Shown in pieces: positions 17,533 through 26,500 of a stretch of 64,000 bases of DNA. Position 1 is the stretch's first letter. The number at the start of each line of letters is the position of its first letter. The position numbers and the translations under genes are program-made. The stretch lies in contig NZ_LZLV01000099.1 in NCBI RefSeq assembly GCF_001673405.1, forward strand, positions 40,864-104,863. Reading direction: 5' to 3'. Origin of the DNA: Mycobacterium sp. 1245111.1. Lineage in GTDB: Bacteria; Actinomycetota; Actinomycetes; Mycobacteriales; Mycobacteriaceae. The notes under the pieces are model-generated. The model saw only the letters and a list, made by a program, of their open reading frames with translations. It was not told where the DNA came from and did not search any database.

Positions 17533-18075
17533 TCACGTGATCGACCCGGGCGGCTCGGCGGCGTCAGCGGCGCCCGGTAGATCGCACTGCATCCATGCGA
17601 CGTCGTGCCAGCGTCCGAGTTTCCATTCAACGCGCCGGTACAAACCTGCATCCTGGAATCCCATGGACCGGTGGAACGCGTTGCTGGCCTCGTTGGGCTG
17701 CGTGATTCCGGCAAACGCTCGCCGGTAGCCCCGCTCCCCCAGCCGGTTCAGAAGTTGCGTGTAGAGCGTTCGGCCGCCTCCGCGACGTTGGTGGCCGCTG
17801 TCGATGTAGAGGCCGGTCTGCGTCGACCACCGGTAGGAGGGAAGGCTCCATAGTGCATGCCCATTGGCGAATCCGATTGTCTGGCCGTCTCTTTCAAGCA
17901 TCAGCCAGGCGTGAGTTTCGTTGACCGTGACGATCCGATTTGCCATCTCCTCGACGGTGGGAACTTCGAGTTCCCAACTCACTGCGCTGTTCTCGACGTA
18001 GGGGCGGTAGATCTTCAAGCACACGGCAGCATCCTGCGGCCTGGCTTCGCGCACACGGGTGCCGATGGCTTGCAT
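17533..18075 (-). CDS. GNAT family N-acetyltransferase (phosphinothricin acetyltransferase-like)
   Basis: A 180-residue GNAT protein. The acetyl-CoA pyrophosphate loop is seen in IDSGHQRRGGGRTLY, followed by the NEASNAFHRSMGF segment of motif B. Length and layout match the phosphinothricin/methionine-sulfone N-acetyltransferase subgroup, which acetylates small amino compounds. It lies directly upstream of the MFS transporter on the same strand, which could mean linked modification and export of a small molecule, but this is inference. Confidence 0.8.
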   Translation of the reverse strand: MQAIGTRVREARPQDAAVCLKIYRPYVENSAVSWELEVPTVEEMANRIVTVNETHAWLMLERDGQTIGFANGHALWSLPSYRWSTQTGLYIDSGHQRRGGGRTLYTQLLNRLGERGYRRAFAGITQPNEASNAFHRSMGFQDAGLYRRVEWKLGRWHDVAWMQCDLPGAADAAEPPGSIT

Positions 18076-18159
18076 GGGAGTCAGTCTTGCAGTCTCGGCG
18101 GATGGGCCGGGTCCCGCTCGCGGTGTTAGGTTCGAACGGCAGAAAAAAGGGAGTGGGAT

Positions 18160-18609
18160 GTGAGCACGTTAGGTGTGAGTACGTATTTCTGGGGTCTGCT
18201 CGCGTTGATCGCACTGGCGGTGACGTTGTTACTGCTGACGATCGCAACCATCTACGTACGGCGGTTGGAGAGCGAACCGAAGCTGCCGTTCAGCGAGGAA
18301 ATCGGGGCAGCGCCGCGAGTCATCAAGAAACTGCGCAAACGCGAATCCATGACGCCCGAGGAGTTCGAGTACGCCCAGCGCATCGTCGCCATCCGCGGCA
18401 ACCCGATGGCGTTCGCCATCCCCTTCACGCTGTTCGCGCTGTCGATCTTCTACGTGCTGGGGTGTCTCGAGTACCTGCAGGGAGCCACCCCGTCCGAGCG
18501 GACGTTCATCGGCGTGATCCCCATGTTTACCTCGACGAACCTGGCCATTCAGCTGCTGCGCGCGAAGCGGCTCAAGGGCCGGCTGAAAACCGCGCAAGTC
18601 CTGGCCTGA
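18160..18609 (+). CDS. Small membrane protein, unknown function
   Basis: A 149-residue protein from GTG 18160, with AAGGGAG upstream. There are two strong hydrophobic segments: residues about 9-33 and about 83-105. Between them is a charged, basic cytoplasmic-type loop (KKLRKRESMTPEEFEYAQRI). No family recognised. It precedes the MmpS-MmpL genes by 150 bases on the same strand, but the operator-bearing gap suggests separate transcription. Confidence 0.6.
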   Translation: MSTLGVSTYFWGLLALIALAVTLLLLTIATIYVRRLESEPKLPFSEEIGAAPRVIKKLRKRESMTPEEFEYAQRIVAIRGNPMAFAIPFTLFALSIFYVLGCLEYLQGATPSERTFIGVIPMFTSTNLAIQLLRAKRLKGRLKTAQVLA

Positions 18610-18707
18610 GGCCCGAACGTCTGCGCTGCCGAGCGTATGGGGTGGTGATAACGTTCCGCACGTAGTAGTCGTTCGCGTTCTGTACTGGTAACGTCATGGC
18701 GGCCGCA

Positions 18708-18724
18708 TATCAATCTGATTGATA
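18708..18724. promoter_or_regulatory. Perfect 17-bp palindrome upstream of mmpS-mmpL
   Basis: The 8-bp arms TATCAATC and GATTGATA are exactly inverted around a single T, ending 35 bases before the MmpS start. This is the form of a TetR- or MarR-type operator. No regulator gene lies next to it in this window, so the repressor would be encoded elsewhere. Confidence 0.5.
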
Positions 18725-18759
18725 CACCAACTGACGATGCGTTTCGAAAGGCTGATCAG

Positions 18760-19227
18760 GTGAGCCCACGCCCAAACGCGCGAAGTGTGCTGTCGCGCAT
18801 CTGGATGCCGCTGGTCGCCGTCGTCGCCGTGAGCGTCGGCATGCTGTGCATGTACAAGGTGCACCAGTTCTCCGAACCGGAGCCCGTCATCACGGTCAAC
18901 GGTCCGCAGGCACCGGAGCAATTCAACGTCAAACGGCTTACCTATCAGGTGTATGGCCCGGTCGGGAGAACCGGCAAGATTGTCTACGTCGACATCGAAG
19001 GACATCCGCATCCGGTTGATGTCACATTCACGACTCAGCCCTGGACTCACGACGAAACCACAACGCTGACAGTGGCTTCCGGCAGCATTTCAGTGCACGT
19101 GCACGGCGGTCCACTCCGTTGCCGCATGCTGGTGAATGGTGTGCCGCCGCCGCCGGCGTCCGGTGTGCCGGAGGCTTCGGACAATCACCCGGACGCCGAC
19201 GTCCAGTGCAGGGTGAAGTCCGCATGA
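18760..19227 (+). CDS. MmpS family transport accessory protein
   Basis: A 155-residue protein with one N-terminal transmembrane helix (about residues 15-32) and the MmpS periplasmic beta-domain (KRLTYQVYGPVGRTGKIVYVD, then TTLTVASGSISVHVHGG, and a C-terminal Cys pair). MmpS proteins partner with MmpL transporters in siderophore, lipid or drug export. The stop overlaps the MmpL start (ATGA), so the pair is coupled. A 17-bp palindrome upstream probably holds the operator. Confidence 0.88.
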   Translation: MSPRPNARSVLSRIWMPLVAVVAVSVGMLCMYKVHQFSEPEPVITVNGPQAPEQFNVKRLTYQVYGPVGRTGKIVYVDIEGHPHPVDVTFTTQPWTHDETTTLTVASGSISVHVHGGPLRCRMLVNGVPPPPASGVPEASDNHPDADVQCRVKSA

Positions 19228-22082
19228 GCGAGCATCGCCTCGATCAACCCCGCGTCAAACGGCCGTTCCTCCCCCGCATGGTCCGCAGATTCGCGATACC
19301 GATCATCTTCTTCTGGGGCTTTAGCGCGGTCACCATGACTGCCTTCACGCCCAAGGTAGAGGACGTCGCCGAGGAACTCGCCGGACCGATGGTCCCGCAT
19401 TACGCGCCGTCGCAGCGCGCGCTGCTGCATATCGGCGAAAAGTTTCACGAGTCCAATTCGACGAACTTGAGCATGGTCGTACTCGAGGCGCAGAACCGAA
19501 CACTGGGCGACCAGGACCACGCCTACTACGACAAGTTGATGAAGCGCCTCGCGCACGACTCCAAGCACGTGCAGTACGTGATGGACCTGTGGGGTAAGTC
19601 GTTTACCGCCGCCGGGGCGCAGAGCGTCGACGGTAAGTGCACTTACGTGCTGCTAAGGCTGTCCGGCGACATCGGGACTATCGAAGCCAACGATTCCGTC
19701 AACGCCGTCCGCGACATCGTCAACCACGGCGACAAGGACAACAACACCCCCCCTCCTGGACTCAAGGTTTTCGTGAGCGGCGCTGCGCCACTTGCATCGG
19801 ACACACTGAGCATTGCCAACGCCAGCCTGAACAACGTCACGATCGTGACCATCCTCCTCATCCTGGTCATGCTGATCATCGTCTATCGCTCTCCCCCGAC
19901 GGTGCTACCGGTGTTGCTCGGCGTCCTCATCGAAATGCTTTTCGCCAAGGGGCTCGTCTCATTCCTGGGACATCACGGATGGCTCGAGTTGTCTTCGTTC
20001 GCGGTGAACATCGTCATCGCGCTGACCCTGGGAGCGGGGACGGACTACGGCATCTTCCTGATGGGCCGCTACCACGAAGAACGGAACAAGGGTTACAGCC
20101 GCGAAGACGCCTTCTATATCGCCTACAAGGGTGTCTTGCCCATCGTCGTCGGTTCGGGTCTGACGATCGCCGGCGCCTGCTTCTGCTTGACCTTCGCGCG
20201 CCTCAACTACTTCCACACGATGGGCCCCGCCGTAGCGGTCACGATGCTGTTTACGATCGCCGCGGCAATGACGCTGGGCCCGGCGGTGTTGACCGTCGGC
20301 AGCCTGTTCGGGATGTTCGAACCGCGCCAGGCGGTCAAGGCGCACGTGTATCGGCGAATCGGTGCCAGCGTGGTCCGCTGGCCGGTGCCGATCCTGGTTG
20401 CCAGCTCAGCGATCGTGATGCTCGGTGCGATCTTCGTCCCGAGCTATCGGCAGAACTACGACGATCGCCAGTATCAGCCGCACGCTGCGCCCGCCAACTT
20501 GGGATTTCAGGCCGCCGATCGACATTTCCCGAAGAGCAAGCTGTTCTCCGAGATGCTGATGATCGAGACCGACCACGACATGCGGAATTCGGCGGATTTC
20601 ATCTCGCTGGACCGGGTTGCGCGCGCGCTGATTCGACTCAACGGTGTGGCGATGGTGCAAGGCATGACAAGGCCTTTGGGTCGCGCGCTGGAGCACGCGT
20701 CGATCCCCTATCTGTTCACCACTCAGGGCAGTGGCAACGGCGCGCAGCTGCCGTTCAACATCGAACAGAACAACAACACCGACGCGCAGGCCAAGATTCA
20801 AGACGACTCGGTCGCGGTGCTACGGAAGGAGATCACCTTCTTCCAGAAGGTCTCCGACGAGCTGCACAAAACCGTACTCACCGTCGAGGACCTTGAAGCG
20901 ATCAGCAACGAGATGAACGACAACATCTCGAATCTGGATGACTTCTTCCGCCCGATCAAGAGTTATTTCTTTTGGGAGAAGCACTGTTTCGACATTCCCA
21001 TCTGCTGGACATTCAGATCGGTGTTCGCCACGGTCGACGACATCGACCATCTGGCCGAGGACATCAAATACGCCAGGATCTCATTGGCCGAGGTCGACAA
21101 GACCTTCCCGAAAATCATCGAGCAGTTGAAAGCCACCGCCGATGACACCGAAGCCCTGAAGGCAAAATTGGTCAACAGTTACGGGTCGGCGGATCTGCAG
21201 TCGCTGTCGACCCAGCAGACGTTCGACGACTCGATCAACGTCGGCAACGACTGGGACCAGTCACGCAGTGACGACTTCTTCTACATTCCGCACGAGGGCT
21301 TCGACAACGAAGACGTCAAAACCGGCATGAAGTTGATGATGTCGCCGGATGGCAAGGCGGCCCGCTTCATCGTCACCCATGAAGGTGACGCGATGGGACC
21401 CGAGGGTGTCGAGCACGTCGAAATGTTCCCTGATGCGATCAAGACGATTTTGAAAGAGACCTCGCTGGCCGGTGCCCGGGTCTATATCGGCGGATCCGGC
21501 TCCAATGACAAAGACATCAAGCAATACGCGACGTCCGACCTACTGATCGCCGCGATCGCCGCCTTCGTACTGATCTTTTTGATCATGATGTTCATCACGC
21601 GAAGTCTGGTGGCGGCCTTCGTCATTCCGGCCACTGTGGCGTTCTCCTACGCGGGTGCGTTCGGGCTGTCGATCCTGCTGTGGCAGCACTTGATTGGGCT
21701 GCCCCTGCACTGGTTGATCCTGCCGTTGACGTTCATCATCTTGGTGGCGGTGGGCTCGGACTACAACCTGTTGCTGATCAACAGGGTCAAGGAGGAGCTG
21801 CACGGCGGACTGCACACCGGACTGATCCGGGCTCTGGGCAGCACCGGAGGTGTGGTGACCTCTGCGGGTCTGGTTTTCGCGTTCACCATGCTGGCCATGT
21901 TGACCAGCGATCTGCGAACGATCGGTCAGATGGGCTCGACGGTGTGCATCGGCTTGCTCCTCGACACGCTGATCGTGCGGTCGTTCGTCGTACCGTCGAT
22001 ACTCGCCATCTTGGGACCGTGGTTCTGGTGGCCCACACTCGTACGCCGCCGGCCGTCGGACCCACTGCCCGCGCGAACCTAG
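19224..22082 (+). CDS. MmpL family RND transporter
   Basis: A 952-residue transporter from ATG 19224, overlapping the MmpS stop by four bases; the longer open frame (to 19119) repeats MmpS sequence in another frame. It has the MmpL plan: TM1, a porter domain, TM2-6 containing the proton-relay GTDYGIFLMGRYHEER, then TM7, a long second extracytoplasmic domain and TM8-12 with GSDYNLLLINRVKEE. The long helical stretch between about residues 530 and 690 is the coiled-coil domain of MmpL4/5-type siderophore and drug exporters. It exports lipidic, siderophore or drug substrates; which one cannot be told. Confidence 0.9.
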   Translation: MSEHRLDQPRVKRPFLPRMVRRFAIPIIFFWGFSAVTMTAFTPKVEDVAEELAGPMVPHYAPSQRALLHIGEKFHESNSTNLSMVVLEAQNRTLGDQDHAYYDKLMKRLAHDSKHVQYVMDLWGKSFTAAGAQSVDGKCTYVLLRLSGDIGTIEANDSVNAVRDIVNHGDKDNNTPPPGLKVFVSGAAPLASDTLSIANASLNNVTIVTILLILVMLIIVYRSPPTVLPVLLGVLIEMLFAKGLVSFLGHHGWLELSSFAVNIVIALTLGAGTDYGIFLMGRYHEERNKGYSREDAFYIAYKGVLPIVVGSGLTIAGACFCLTFARLNYFHTMGPAVAVTMLFTIAAAMTLGPAVLTVGSLFGMFEPRQAVKAHVYRRIGASVVRWPVPILVASSAIVMLGAIFVPSYRQNYDDRQYQPHAAPANLGFQAADRHFPKSKLFSEMLMIETDHDMRNSADFISLDRVARALIRLNGVAMVQGMTRPLGRALEHASIPYLFTTQGSGNGAQLPFNIEQNNNTDAQAKIQDDSVAVLRKEITFFQKVSDELHKTVLTVEDLEAISNEMNDNISNLDDFFRPIKSYFFWEKHCFDIPICWTFRSVFATVDDIDHLAEDIKYARISLAEVDKTFPKIIEQLKATADDTEALKAKLVNSYGSADLQSLSTQQTFDDSINVGNDWDQSRSDDFFYIPHEGFDNEDVKTGMKLMMSPDGKAARFIVTHEGDAMGPEGVEHVEMFPDAIKTILKETSLAGARVYIGGSGSNDKDIKQYATSDLLIAAIAAFVLIFLIMMFITRSLVAAFVIPATVAFSYAGAFGLSILLWQHLIGLPLHWLILPLTFIILVAVGSDYNLLLINRVKEELHGGLHTGLIRALGSTGGVVTSAGLVFAFTMLAMLTSDLRTIGQMGSTVCIGLLLDTLIVRSFVVPSILAILGPWFWWPTLVRRRPSDPLPART

Positions 22083-22123
22083 ACGTCATCTGCTTGTAAG
22101 AATTCCTCGGCAGAATTGGAAAC

Positions 22124-22366
22124 ATGCCGACGCCATCAAGCCGGGTGCTCCAAATGCGGGCAGTCGATCTCACCAACCGGTTACCGGGATATCAACTCCG
22201 CGAGTACGGCGAGGGCGACGATGCGTGGAAGCGGGTCAAGACTCGCGTGGTGTCCGAGTTGGCCCCGTATGAAGGCGGATTCCTGCCGGAACTGTGCACG
22301 GTGAAATTCACCGACGGGACCGAGCGGTATTTCAATCCGAACGACCGGGTGGAAATAAGGCCGTAA
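22124..22366 (+). CDS. Small conserved hypothetical protein
   Basis: An 80-residue protein from ATG 22124; ATG 22154 is an alternative. It has a compact acidic-basic sequence ending in a beta-hairpin-like KFTDGTERYFNPNDRVEI. No signal peptide, membrane helix or known motif. It starts 42 bases after the MmpL stop and converges on the cyclase gene with a 3-base gap. Confidence 0.5.
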   Translation: MPTPSSRVLQMRAVDLTNRLPGYQLREYGEGDDAWKRVKTRVVSELAPYEGGFLPELCTVKFTDGTERYFNPNDRVEIRP

Positions 22367-22369
22367 TGG

Positions 22370-23182
22370 TCAGTCGGGAATTTTGACCGCGTATAGCTGG
22401 TGAGTCCCCTGCAGGCCCTTGAGTTCGGTCTCGCGAGGCGCGCCTAGTTCGATACCAGCGATGCCGTCGACCGCCTCGCGCACGGCATCGCTGACCAGGA
22501 TTTCGCCGCCACCGGCCTGGCCCGCGATCCTGGCGGCCATCGCGACACTGCGCCCGAACAAGTCGTCGCCGCGTCTGACCGAGGGGCCGATATGGATGCC
22601 GATGCGCACGCGGATCCCGTTCCACTGGTCGGCATTCCTGAGCAGCGCGCGCTGCACGGCGATCCCGCACCGCACCGCCTGTTCGGGGTCGGCGAACGCG
22701 ATCATGAAACCGTCGCCCTGAGTCTTGATCACGTGTCCGCCATACTCGGCGACGAGTTTCTCGATGAGCCGGTTGTGACGCTCCAGGAGTTTCACCCAGT
22801 CCCGATCGCCCAGCCCTTCGTTAAGCGCCGTCGAGTCCTCGATGTCGGAGAAGACGATCACGACGTCTCCATCCGCGGTCAGGCGGGCCAGGTCGGGGCG
22901 TTCCACCTGCGCCCAGCCGGCCAGGTCTTCGATTGAGTTACGGACTGTGGCGCCAATGCCTTTGGTAATCAGGGAGTCGGCTGTTCGCCATGCGGTCCTG
23001 ATCGCGAATGGGGCCAGCCCAGGCCGCCGTCGTCGCCTGTCGGTACGAACCTGGCGGCTGCGCTCCAACTCGGTTCGTGTTTGCTTGAGCTGACGCTGCG
23101 AGACAGCGAGCAGCACCCCGAGAGCGATGAGCCCGCCGAGCTCGACCACAGCGATCGCGCTCGTCAACACGACCGTGTTCAC
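22370..23182 (-). CDS. Class III nucleotidyl cyclase domain protein, membrane-anchored
   Basis: A 270-residue protein. An N-terminal transmembrane helix (about 5-28) and a basic coiled segment precede a cyclase homology domain. Metal-binding Asp113 (FSDIEDST) and Asp157 (KTQGDG), adenine-type Lys153 and Asp232, and transition-state Arg218 are present. The usual transition-state Asn is Ala214 (RSVAMAAR), a departure from canonical enzymes. It may make cAMP slowly, act as a heterodimer, or sense without catalysis. It lies downstream of the STAS antagonist on the same strand (30-base gap), so it may be part of the same signalling operon. Confidence 0.8.
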   Translation of the reverse strand: MNTVVLTSAIAVVELGGLIALGVLLAVSQRQLKQTRTELERSRQVRTDRRRRRPGLAPFAIRTAWRTADSLITKGIGATVRNSIEDLAGWAQVERPDLARLTADGDVVIVFSDIEDSTALNEGLGDRDWVKLLERHNRLIEKLVAEYGGHVIKTQGDGFMIAFADPEQAVRCGIAVQRALLRNADQWNGIRVRIGIHIGPSVRRGDDLFGRSVAMAARIAGQAGGGEILVSDAVREAVDGIAGIELGAPRETELKGLQGTHQLYAVKIPD

Positions 23183-23212
23183 GCGTCGATTATGACCGTG
23201 GGCCTCGGAGCG

Positions 23213-23545
23213 CTAGTTGTTGCCGCCGTCGCCGGCCGGTCCAGATTCGATCGTCGCGATTTCGCTCAAGCCGGTGATCGTAAGAACCCGCACTAATAGT
23301 GGGTGGACGATGAGATGCAGACGCTCGATTTCGTCGGCGTGCTTGAAAAGCACGTTGACCCCCGCGCTGTCCAGATATTTGACGGCGCTCATGTCGACGG
23401 TAATCGGCTTGCCGTTGCCTTCGCTGGCGCTCGTCAGCGCTTCGGTGAACACGTGAATGTTGCTGATGTCTATCTCGCCCGCCGCCGTCACCAGCGGCGT
23501 CCCGTCGACGCCACGGTCGGTGTTAATGGTGAGCGGGGTCATCAT
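23213..23545 (-). CDS. Anti-sigma factor antagonist (STAS domain, RsbV-like)
   Basis: A 110-residue STAS protein from ATG 23545, which shares one base with the TAA of the large kinase gene (TAATG); AGGA upstream supports this start over the longer frame to 23620. The core motif KYLDSAGVNVLF contains Ser60, the expected phosphoacceptor; the following residue is Ala where Bacillus RsbV has Thr. STAS antagonists in the unphosphorylated state capture the anti-sigma kinase and free a sigma factor. The overlapping neighbour contains both a kinase and a phosphatase that could act on it. Confidence 0.88.
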   Translation of the reverse strand: MMTPLTINTDRGVDGTPLVTAAGEIDISNIHVFTEALTSASEGNGKPITVDMSAVKYLDSAGVNVLFKHADEIERLHLIVHPLLVRVLTITGLSEIATIESGPAGDGGNN

Positions 23546-26500
23546 TACGTGATCCTTGCGTACATATGAACGGTAGTACCCGCATCGCTGGAATGAATAC
23601 TCACGTCCTGTACCAAACATCGCATCAACGAGATGCCTCGACCTCGAAATGCACTGGGCACGTCACGCGGCATCTTCCAAACCCCCGTGTCGATCACGCT
23701 GACGTGGAGGCCGTCGACGACCGCGGTCGCCCGCAGCGAGATGGTGCCATCGGGGCGGTCGCGGTGGCCATGTTCGATTGCGTTGGCGACGGCCTCGCCG
23801 GTGGCGACGAGCATGTCTTGGATCTGTTCTTCGTCGACACCCGCTTCGCGCAGCCAGCTTCGCAATGCGTTGCGGCTCGGAGCCAGCTGCTTGGCATCCG
23901 CGATGAAGTCCATCGCCAGCGGCGCCGGCTGGCGATACAGCAAGACGGCGACGTCGTCGGGATAACCACCGGACGGTTCGAGGCGCGACATCAGTTCGTC
24001 GGCGAGTTCGTCGAGTTCACGTGAGCGGCAACCATCCACGAGGTTTGCCGCGCGGGCCATCCCATCGTCAATCGAGTCACCGCGGCGCTCGACCAAACCA
24101 TCGGTGTACAGCAGCAACGTTGAACGCGGCGACAGGGTGACACTGACCTCGGGTCGGATTTGGTCCGGCCGAATCGTCAACGGCAATCCCTGACCGCGAT
24201 CCAGCAGCTGGACGGTGCCGTCGGGATGCACGACGATCGCCGGCGGATGCCCGGCGCTCGAATACACCAGTTCGCCGGTCGAGTGTGTGAGCACCGCGCA
24301 GAGCACGGTGGTGCAGTCGGCGCCGGGCAGGCGGGCCGCGAACCTGTCGAGCCCGGCGAGCACGGCGCTCGGGCTGGACTTCTCCAGTAGCAGCGCCCTG
24401 CAGGCGCTGCGCAGCTGACCCATCACGGTGGCGGCTTCCAGCCCGTGACCAACACAGTCGCCGACGATCAGTGCGACGCGGCCCGCGTCGAGATTGACGA
24501 CGTCATACCAGTCGCCGCCGACTTGCAACGGCCGGCTTGCGGGCAGGTATCGCACCGCGAACCCGCCGGGCAGACTCGCCGGGCCGAGCATCGCGTGCTG
24601 CAGTGCGACTGCGGTTTCACGTTGCTCGTCGACCTCGTAGACGCGCTGCAAGCCCTGACCGAGTCGTCCCGCCAGCACGGTGAGAAGGGTGTGGTCCTCG
24701 CTGCTGAATGGCCGGTGCTCGGCCAGCTCGACCCAGAAGACCGACACTCCGCGTGTATGGCGCAGTGCGATGCCTGCGGCGCCCGGTTCTTCGGCCACGG
24801 TGGTCAGCAGCTCGGCGTCGCGCAGTGACTCGATGACCTGCTGCGTCCGCGGCGACAGTTCGCCCCACCCGACCGGCCCACCCGCGCACACCAGCTCCGG
24901 GGCGCTGGAATCGTCGTCGCTGTCGAACGTCGCGACCAGTACGCGGCGCGCCCTCCACACCCGCCGCAGCTCCTCGGCGGCTCCGGCCAGGGCGCCCTCG
25001 ACCGTATCCGCTTGAGCCAGTTGCTGATTGAGTGCGGCGAGCGCGGTTTGACGTTGCACGATGTAGTGCTCGGCCGTGACGTCTCGCATCGTGCCGACCA
25101 TGATCTGGTGCCCGGTGTCCGGATCGTCGGCATGGCTGAAGCTCGTCGCCACCCAGACCCGGTGGCCGTCAGCGTGATCGACCGGAATCGTGAAGGCGCC
25201 TTGGGCGCAGCCCAGCATCTGTCGGAATGCCGATTCGACGAGACCACGAGCTTCGGGGTCGGTGTCGGCGTCAGGCCACCAGGGGGGCACGGCTGAATAC
25301 GGAAGATGCTCGGGGCCATAGCCGAGAATCTCGGTGAATGCATCGTTGACTTCGACGACCCTGCCGTCGGCGTCGCAGATAAAAAACGCTTCTTGCAACG
25401 AGTCGACCAACGCGGTGCGCCAACGGGATTGGTGGTTGCGCAGCCGCGCTAACTCGATATTGGCACGCACGCGTGCCAGCAGTTCGGCGGCGGCAAAGGG
25501 TTTGACCAGGTAGTCGTCCGCGCCGGCCTGCAATCCCTCGATCGATGCCTCCTGTCCAGCGCGTGCGGATAACAGGAGTACCGGGATGGCGGCGGTTCGC
25601 GGCTCCGCTCGTAGCGCGGCCACGAGTTGCAGGCCATCGATTCCCGGCATCATGACGTCGCTGATGACGAGGTCGGGAACTTCGGCACGAATTGCCTTGA
25701 GTGCTTTTTCGCCGTCGACCACCTCGTCCACCTGATAGCCGGAATTTCCGAGCAGATTGGTCAGGTATTCGCGCATGTCGGCGTTGTCGTCGGCGATCAG
25801 TACTCGTGCGCGTTTTCCGTCTCCCTCGGCGGAGGTGACACCGGTGGTGGTGGCCTGTGGCGGTACAGCCGTGCCCGTACCGGACGGCAGCCAACGCAAT
25901 GCTTCTTGGACGTAGGGGTCAGCGATGACGCCCGGGTTCGCATGTGGTGGTGGCGCCGAGGCGAATTCGTCGCCGGGAAGGTGGGCGACCCCGAAGGGCA
26001 GTCGCACGGTGAATGTCGTGCCCTCGCCTTCCCGGCTGTCGGCCTCGATGGTGCCGCCGTGCATGCCGACCAACTCTTTGACCAGTGCCAGCCCGATTCC
26101 GCTGCCCTCGGTGGACCGGGCGCGTGCTGTTTCGATGCGGTGGAAACGTTCGAAGAGCCGTGGCAGCTCTGCCGGCGGTATTCCGATTCCGGTGTCGGTG
26201 ACGGTGACGACCGCGCTGGTGTCGTCGTGGCCGATCCGAATCGTGATCGAACCGTCAAACGTGTATTTCAGTGCGTTGGACAGCAGGTTGAGCACAACCT
26301 TCTCCCACATCTCACGATCGAGGTAGACAGGTCGATCGAGCGCAGGACAGTCGACGGTGAAGGTCAGGCCTGCCCGGTCGATCGCCGATCGGAAGATGCT
26401 CGCCAGTTCGGCGGTGACGGCGGACAGGTCGGTAGGCTCGAAATGCGCCTGCATTCGCCCCGCCTGAATGCGGGAGAAATCCAGCAACGTGTTGACCAGC

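Noticed and set aside
19119..19223. 35-residue N-terminal extension of MmpL
   Set aside because: It copies MmpS coding sequence in another frame; ATG 19224 gives the standard MmpL start with a 4-base overlap.
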